Shown piece after piece: positions 60,180-64,000 of a stretch of 64,000 bases of DNA. Made by a program: the position numbers and the translations under genes. The notes below the pieces were generated by a model. It made no database searches. It had not been told where the DNA came from and saw only the letters and a list, made by a program, of their open reading frames with translations. Origin of the DNA: Chelonoidis abingdonii (lineage: Eukaryota; Chordata; Testudines; Testudinidae); assembly GCF_003597395.2 (NCBI RefSeq), contig NC_133773.1, positions 78,523,043-78,587,042 on the forward strand, written 5' to 3'. Each line of letters starts with the position of its first letter. Position 1 is the stretch's first letter.

Positions 60180-61490
60180 TGCATTTGTTGGACCAGCTTC
60201 TGTTGGTCAAAGAGATAAGCTTTCGCGCGTACACAAGCATCAACTTCCTGGACAGTCATGATCAGCATCAAAAACACAGACAACTATATACAAGAAACCC
60301 CAAAATCACCATACTTACCCTCATAGACCCAGTAACTACCCCAAATACACCATAAATCTTTCATCTGCAGTCAGGCACTCAGATAGCACAGGATATGCTC
60401 AGAGGAGAAAGTCTAGAATATATACCTCAACACACACAAAAATACCTTTACCAAACAAGGACACTCCATCAGAGAAGTAGATCACATCATGGAATGGGCC
60501 ACTCAAATACCCCCCGAGAAATTGATTCAATACAGAAATAAAACCACCTTTGATTGCATGACCTTAGTTGTCACCTACCATCCCACACTGCAATCATACA
60601 GGATATCATCAAACAATTAAAACCCATAATCGATGGGGACCCCATCCTGAAATAAATCTTTCCTAAAACCTCTCTTCTGGCCTTCAAATGACTTCTAACT
60701 TCTCCAAGCTCATCATCAGAAGCAAGCTGCTACATATCAGGACTCATCAACTGAAAGCAGCACAGATGCAAAACCTGAAGACATATATCCATTGCTACAA
60801 TGATTGTCATCCACCCCACCCCACCACCCCACCCAACAACATACCTTTCAAGATTCATGGATCCTACACATGCTTATGACCCCCTGTGATGTACCTCACC
60901 CAGGACATTAAATGTCCCAATAGCAACTCTGTGGGTGAAACTAGACAATCACTGCACTCTTCAATGAACTCTCACAAGAAAATCATAAAAGACAAAAAAT
61001 CCTACATCATCTGTTGGCAAACACTTTTCACAAAGTGATCACTATCTGGCTTATCAGTCTTCACCCTCAAAGAAAACCTGCACCACACTTTCAAAAGACG
61101 AGCCTGGGAGCTTAAATTCATAACTTTTCTAGACACTAAAAATCATTTACTGATTTATGGCTTATTACAACCCACCAACAGCCCTTCCCCCAGTTACTCT
61201 GCCTCCCACCCACCTCTTTTCCTCCCTATGACTGGAGGCATGTTAACAGGGCACTTCATCTTGCATGGTCCCTTGAAATATGTGTTCACTACTTATGCTA
61301 AGCAATCTGTTCCACCTTGTATTTAGCAATGACACTCTAAATTAGTTTCCCAGACCTGAAGAAGAGATCCATGTTAACTTGAAAGTTTGTGTCTCTCGCC
61401 AACAGAAGTTGGTCCAGTAAAAGAGATTACCTCACCCACCATGTCTCTCTAATATCCAGAACCAGCATAGCTGGAACAACAATACTGCAT
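60180..61490 (+). mobile_element. Decayed Penelope-like element
   Basis: The right terminus (CAACAGAAGTTGGTCCAGTA, then TTACCTCACCCACCATGTCT, about 61400-61445) and its inverse at the left (TTGGACCAGCTTCTGTTGGT, about 60189-60208) frame a decayed coding body. The body reads like the linker and endonuclease part of a Penelope polyprotein, so the element is 5'-truncated. An inverted copy of the 3' end at the 5' side is a known oddity of Penelope insertions. It is a different, older family than the copy at 11817. Confidence 0.68.
60560..61180 (+). pseudogene. Penelope linker and GIY-YIG endonuclease remnant
   Basis: The linker before the nuclease is seen in IIKQLKPIIDGDPIL (about 60605-60650) and, after a frame change, LIIRSKLLHIRTHQL (about 60706-60750). 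The nuclease core has VMYLTQDIKCPNSNSVGETR (about 60886-60945). Here the GIY position reads VMY and the YIG position reads SVG, followed by QSLHSSMNSHKK, where the usual catalytic Arg is missing. Stops occur at several points. The nuclease would have nicked target DNA. This copy is inactive. Confidence 0.6.
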
Positions 61491-63240
61491 ACATTAAGTG
61501 CATTTATAACTCAAAAGAGCAAGTTCTGAGTGAATTGTTCATGGCAGGAACAATCTGTAAGTAAGCCTGATTATGAGAGGTCATCACCCAGAGAGTTAAT
61601 GGGGAGAGAGTGGGAAGAAGAGAGAGAGACAGTTAATATGGTTACAAAATTCCAAGGTCAGGCAATAATGTGCTCCATAAGCCTTCAAACCCATAAAGCT
61701 TCATAATACAACATATCAGCTTTTTCAGGGCTTGGGAGATAGTGTTTATAAATGAAAGCTTTTCTTAATCTACTACCAACACTCTGGTGGCAGTTTGTAA
61801 TCTACTTCTCTATGCCAGACACCGAATGCTAGATAGTATCTGATTACCTAGCTATTTAGCTAATAGAATAGTTGAAATTTAATGGTGCTGCCAGCATACT
61901 ACACCTAAAATTTCTTTCCTGCTGAAAGAATATAACTCTATGGCTACAGTCATTGAACACATAGAACCATGTTAAATGTAACCAGGTTCTGACATGTACA
62001 TCTGACATGGTAAACATTTACACAGTTCAGTGCATCGATATAGCAATATTTTCCCAGCACAATCATGTTCAAAGCCTAATCACACCAGTCTCACTTTGCT
62101 AATAGTTTGTAATGATATTGTTTATATCAATGTGTCCTCTGACTGCTATATGTTTTTGGCAAGGACCGTCTTTTCCATTCATATGGGTAAAGCCTGCTGT
62201 TGTTATAGCAAACCTGAAACTTGTAAATTCAATTAATACACTTGATACTTAGTTATCTATTATTGGAATACTTTTGTATTTGAGGTGGGGCAATGTGTTT
62301 TTTCAAACAACAATGTTTCTATATCCAATGTCCAGATACCTGTTGTTGAGATGGTTAATCAAATGAGTCATATAGGACTATGCACTTTGCAGGTGGGACC
62401 AAGTGAGCACACACGTGCAGCTACTAAATCATCTGTGACAGTGACTGTAGCTAATTGTGATGGGTGATAGCAAATTGGAGGCCAGTCAACTGCATGAACT
62501 GTCAATGTGTATAGAATAGAACATGCTTTACATTTCTACAGCAAGTTGAAAATTTATATCACCCACAATTCAAGCTCCTAATCATCATGCAGGCAGGCAA
62601 AAAGATTTGTTTGTGGTTCTCATTGTTGCCTTTGCTTTTCTTCTTCCTTCGCACCTCCTTTGATTGTTCCTTTACTAATCCTCCTGTGTCTTGACATTTG
62701 TCTCTTCCCTAGCTATGTTAGCTTACTAATGTACTGCTGCTTTGAACCGAAAGATCCACTTATTTCCTGATGTGATCCTAAAGGCCTCAAGGTCCACATT
62801 TTTTAAATTGTCCTCTAAAATTGAGGGCAGAGTTTGAGATAGTGTAGAGGACATGGCCTGAAAAAAGAGAGAGCAGGACCCAGGTTCAAATTCAAGATAA
62901 AGCATGGAAAAAAAAAAAAAGGGCTGAACTGTTGAGTACAGCTTTCTGCCAGTGTTATTGGACATGGAATTCTTCATGATCTAGCTGCTTTGCATGCAGA
63001 ATGTCAGGTCTGTGTGTGTATATTGCAACTGAATGCACAAATTGATTGGTTGGCTATGCATTTTGAGTGTCACATGTAGCTTGTGTACAGAAATACAAGT
63101 TTAGATGCGTGCAAAGGTTTTGGATGAAAAATTGTGGGTACAAAATAATATAGGCACAAAATTGTACCTGAAATTCTACAGGTCAATATTTTACACCATT
63201 GAACATTTTGAAAGTTAATACATTGGAGGTATCTTTAAGG
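61491..63240. other. Unannotated sequence
   Basis: No gene or repeat is recognised. A poly-A run is at about 62908-62921. Confidence 0.55.
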
Positions 63241-63248
63241 AGTTAGAA

Positions 63249-63559
63249 CAGGGGTCGGCAACCTTTCAGAAGTGGTGTGCCGTGTCTTCATTTATTCACT
63301 CTAATTTAAGGTTTCGCATGCCAGTAATACATTTTAATGTTTTTAGAAAGTCTCTTTCTATACGTCTATAATATATAACTAAACTATGGTTGCATGTAAA
63401 GTAAATGAGGTTTTTAAAATGTTTAAGAAGCTTAATTTAAAATTAAATTAAAATGCAGAGCCCCCCAAACTAGTGGACAGGACCCAGGCAGTGTGAGTGC
63501 CACTGAAAATTAGCTCGCGTGCTGCCTTTGGCGCACGTGCCATTGATTGCCTACCCCTG
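63249..63559. mobile_element. hAT-type MITE, 311 bp, perfect 8-bp duplication
   Basis: AGTTAGAA lies directly outside both ends (63241-63248 and 63560-63567). The ends CAGGGGTCGGCAACC and TTGCCTACCCCTG are imperfect inverted repeats. The centre is AT-rich and the flanks GC-richer. It has no transposase, so a hAT enzyme from another copy moved it. Confidence 0.88.
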
Positions 63560-63567
63560 AGTTAGAA

Positions 63568-64000
63568 TATTATTTTGATTTAGGTGGTTCTGATTTTCAT
63601 ATACACCTCTTAAATTTTGGTTATAGCCATTTTAAGGGCCTTCATGATGAAGCTGCATAGATAAAGCTGATTCCAAATAATACAGTCAATTAATTAATTT
63701 TGCTTTCTGCTCAGTTGGATTGAGATTGCCTCTCTTGTATTGGTTATTTGAGTTGATATAAAATTCTGTCAAATCTATCTTGGTACTTACATAGTTGGTG
63801 CACAGTATCTATCTTGGTACTTAGATAGTTTTCATCACTACAGTACTCTAGTGTCAAAGAGGTATTCTTTCTTTGTCCTGCGAGGATGAGTGAACAAGCA
63901 TTTATTTCTCACTCAAATATCTGCACATCTGAACATAAAATTCATTTTCTGTGAATTTTTATGTACCTGGCTTTGAAATACAGTTTCTACAAAGATTATT
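63568..64000. other. Unannotated sequence with a short tandem duplication
   Basis: A 34-bp period repeats at 63773-63830: ATCTATCTTGGTACTTACAT and ATCTATCTTGGTACTTAGAT. Nothing else was recognised up to the window end. Confidence 0.6.

Noticed and set aside
1..64000. Host protein-coding gene, CRISPR array, rRNA or bacterial-type operon
   Set aside because: No long or spliced host-like frames, no regularly spaced repeats with unique spacers, no rRNA-like blocks. The repeats present are all eukaryotic transposable elements or simple sequence.

Overview
This window looks like non-coding nuclear DNA from a vertebrate, most likely a turtle (or a close archosauromorph relative). No host protein-coding gene, rRNA, tRNA or CRISPR array could be supported. 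Nearly everything recognisable is a transposable element, and the mixture is the one I associate with turtle genomes: CR1 LINEs, Penelope-like elements ending in a GIY-YIG endonuclease, DIRS tyrosine-recombinase retrotransposons, a two-gene PIF/Harbinger element, Mag-like Ty3/gypsy elements, ERV-type solo LTRs and hAT, Harbinger and mariner-type MITEs. The taxonomic call is inference from remembered repeat families, not from a database search.

Layout. 1-2640 is the 3' part of a DIRS element (RT/RNase H tail, tyrosine recombinase, internal complementary repeats). 2641-7440 is AT-rich sequence with nothing recognised. 7445-10765 is a plus-strand CR1 whose middle part is full of scattered indels. 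11805-17353 is a Penelope-like insertion bracketed by a perfect 12-bp target-site duplication. Between its ends, 13686-17250 is a corrupted colinear copy of the downstream flank (17342 to about 19640). 21629-22684 is a possible minus-strand LTR and 23683-23886 a hAT-type MITE. 26053-30306 is a nearly complete Harbinger element with a Myb/SANT-like gene and a DDE transposase facing each other. 31594-34456 holds an LTR-like repeat, a palindromic pair of Penelope ends, a hAT MITE with a perfect 8-bp duplication and a Harbinger-type MITE. 34857-38225 is a minus-strand CR1 running from an esterase-like ORF1 tail through EN and RT to its 3' UTR. 39553-39662 is a mariner-type MITE, 42596-43015 an L2-like LINE relic and 45857-46108 another MITE. 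49675-53780 is a decayed gypsy element whose 3' LTR was later entered by a 912-bp ERV-type LTR. 55323-59798 is a structurally complete gypsy element (two 210-bp LTRs, 5-bp duplication GCGAT, polypurine tract) with broken genes. 60007-60160 is a palindromic element, 60180-61490 a decayed Penelope-like element and 63249-63559 a hAT MITE with a perfect 8-bp duplication.

How the parts relate. Each autonomous element is or was self-contained: RT with RNase H and integrase or recombinase in the LTR and DIRS elements, RT with EN in CR1 and Penelope, DDE transposase plus Myb-like partner in Harbinger. The MITEs carry only termini and would have needed transposases from elsewhere. None of the genes reads as intact. 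Some of the damage (CR1 at 7630-10650 and Penelope at 11950-13685) looks like uncorrected long-read error rather than evolutionary decay. That possible assembly artefact is the most consequential observation here.
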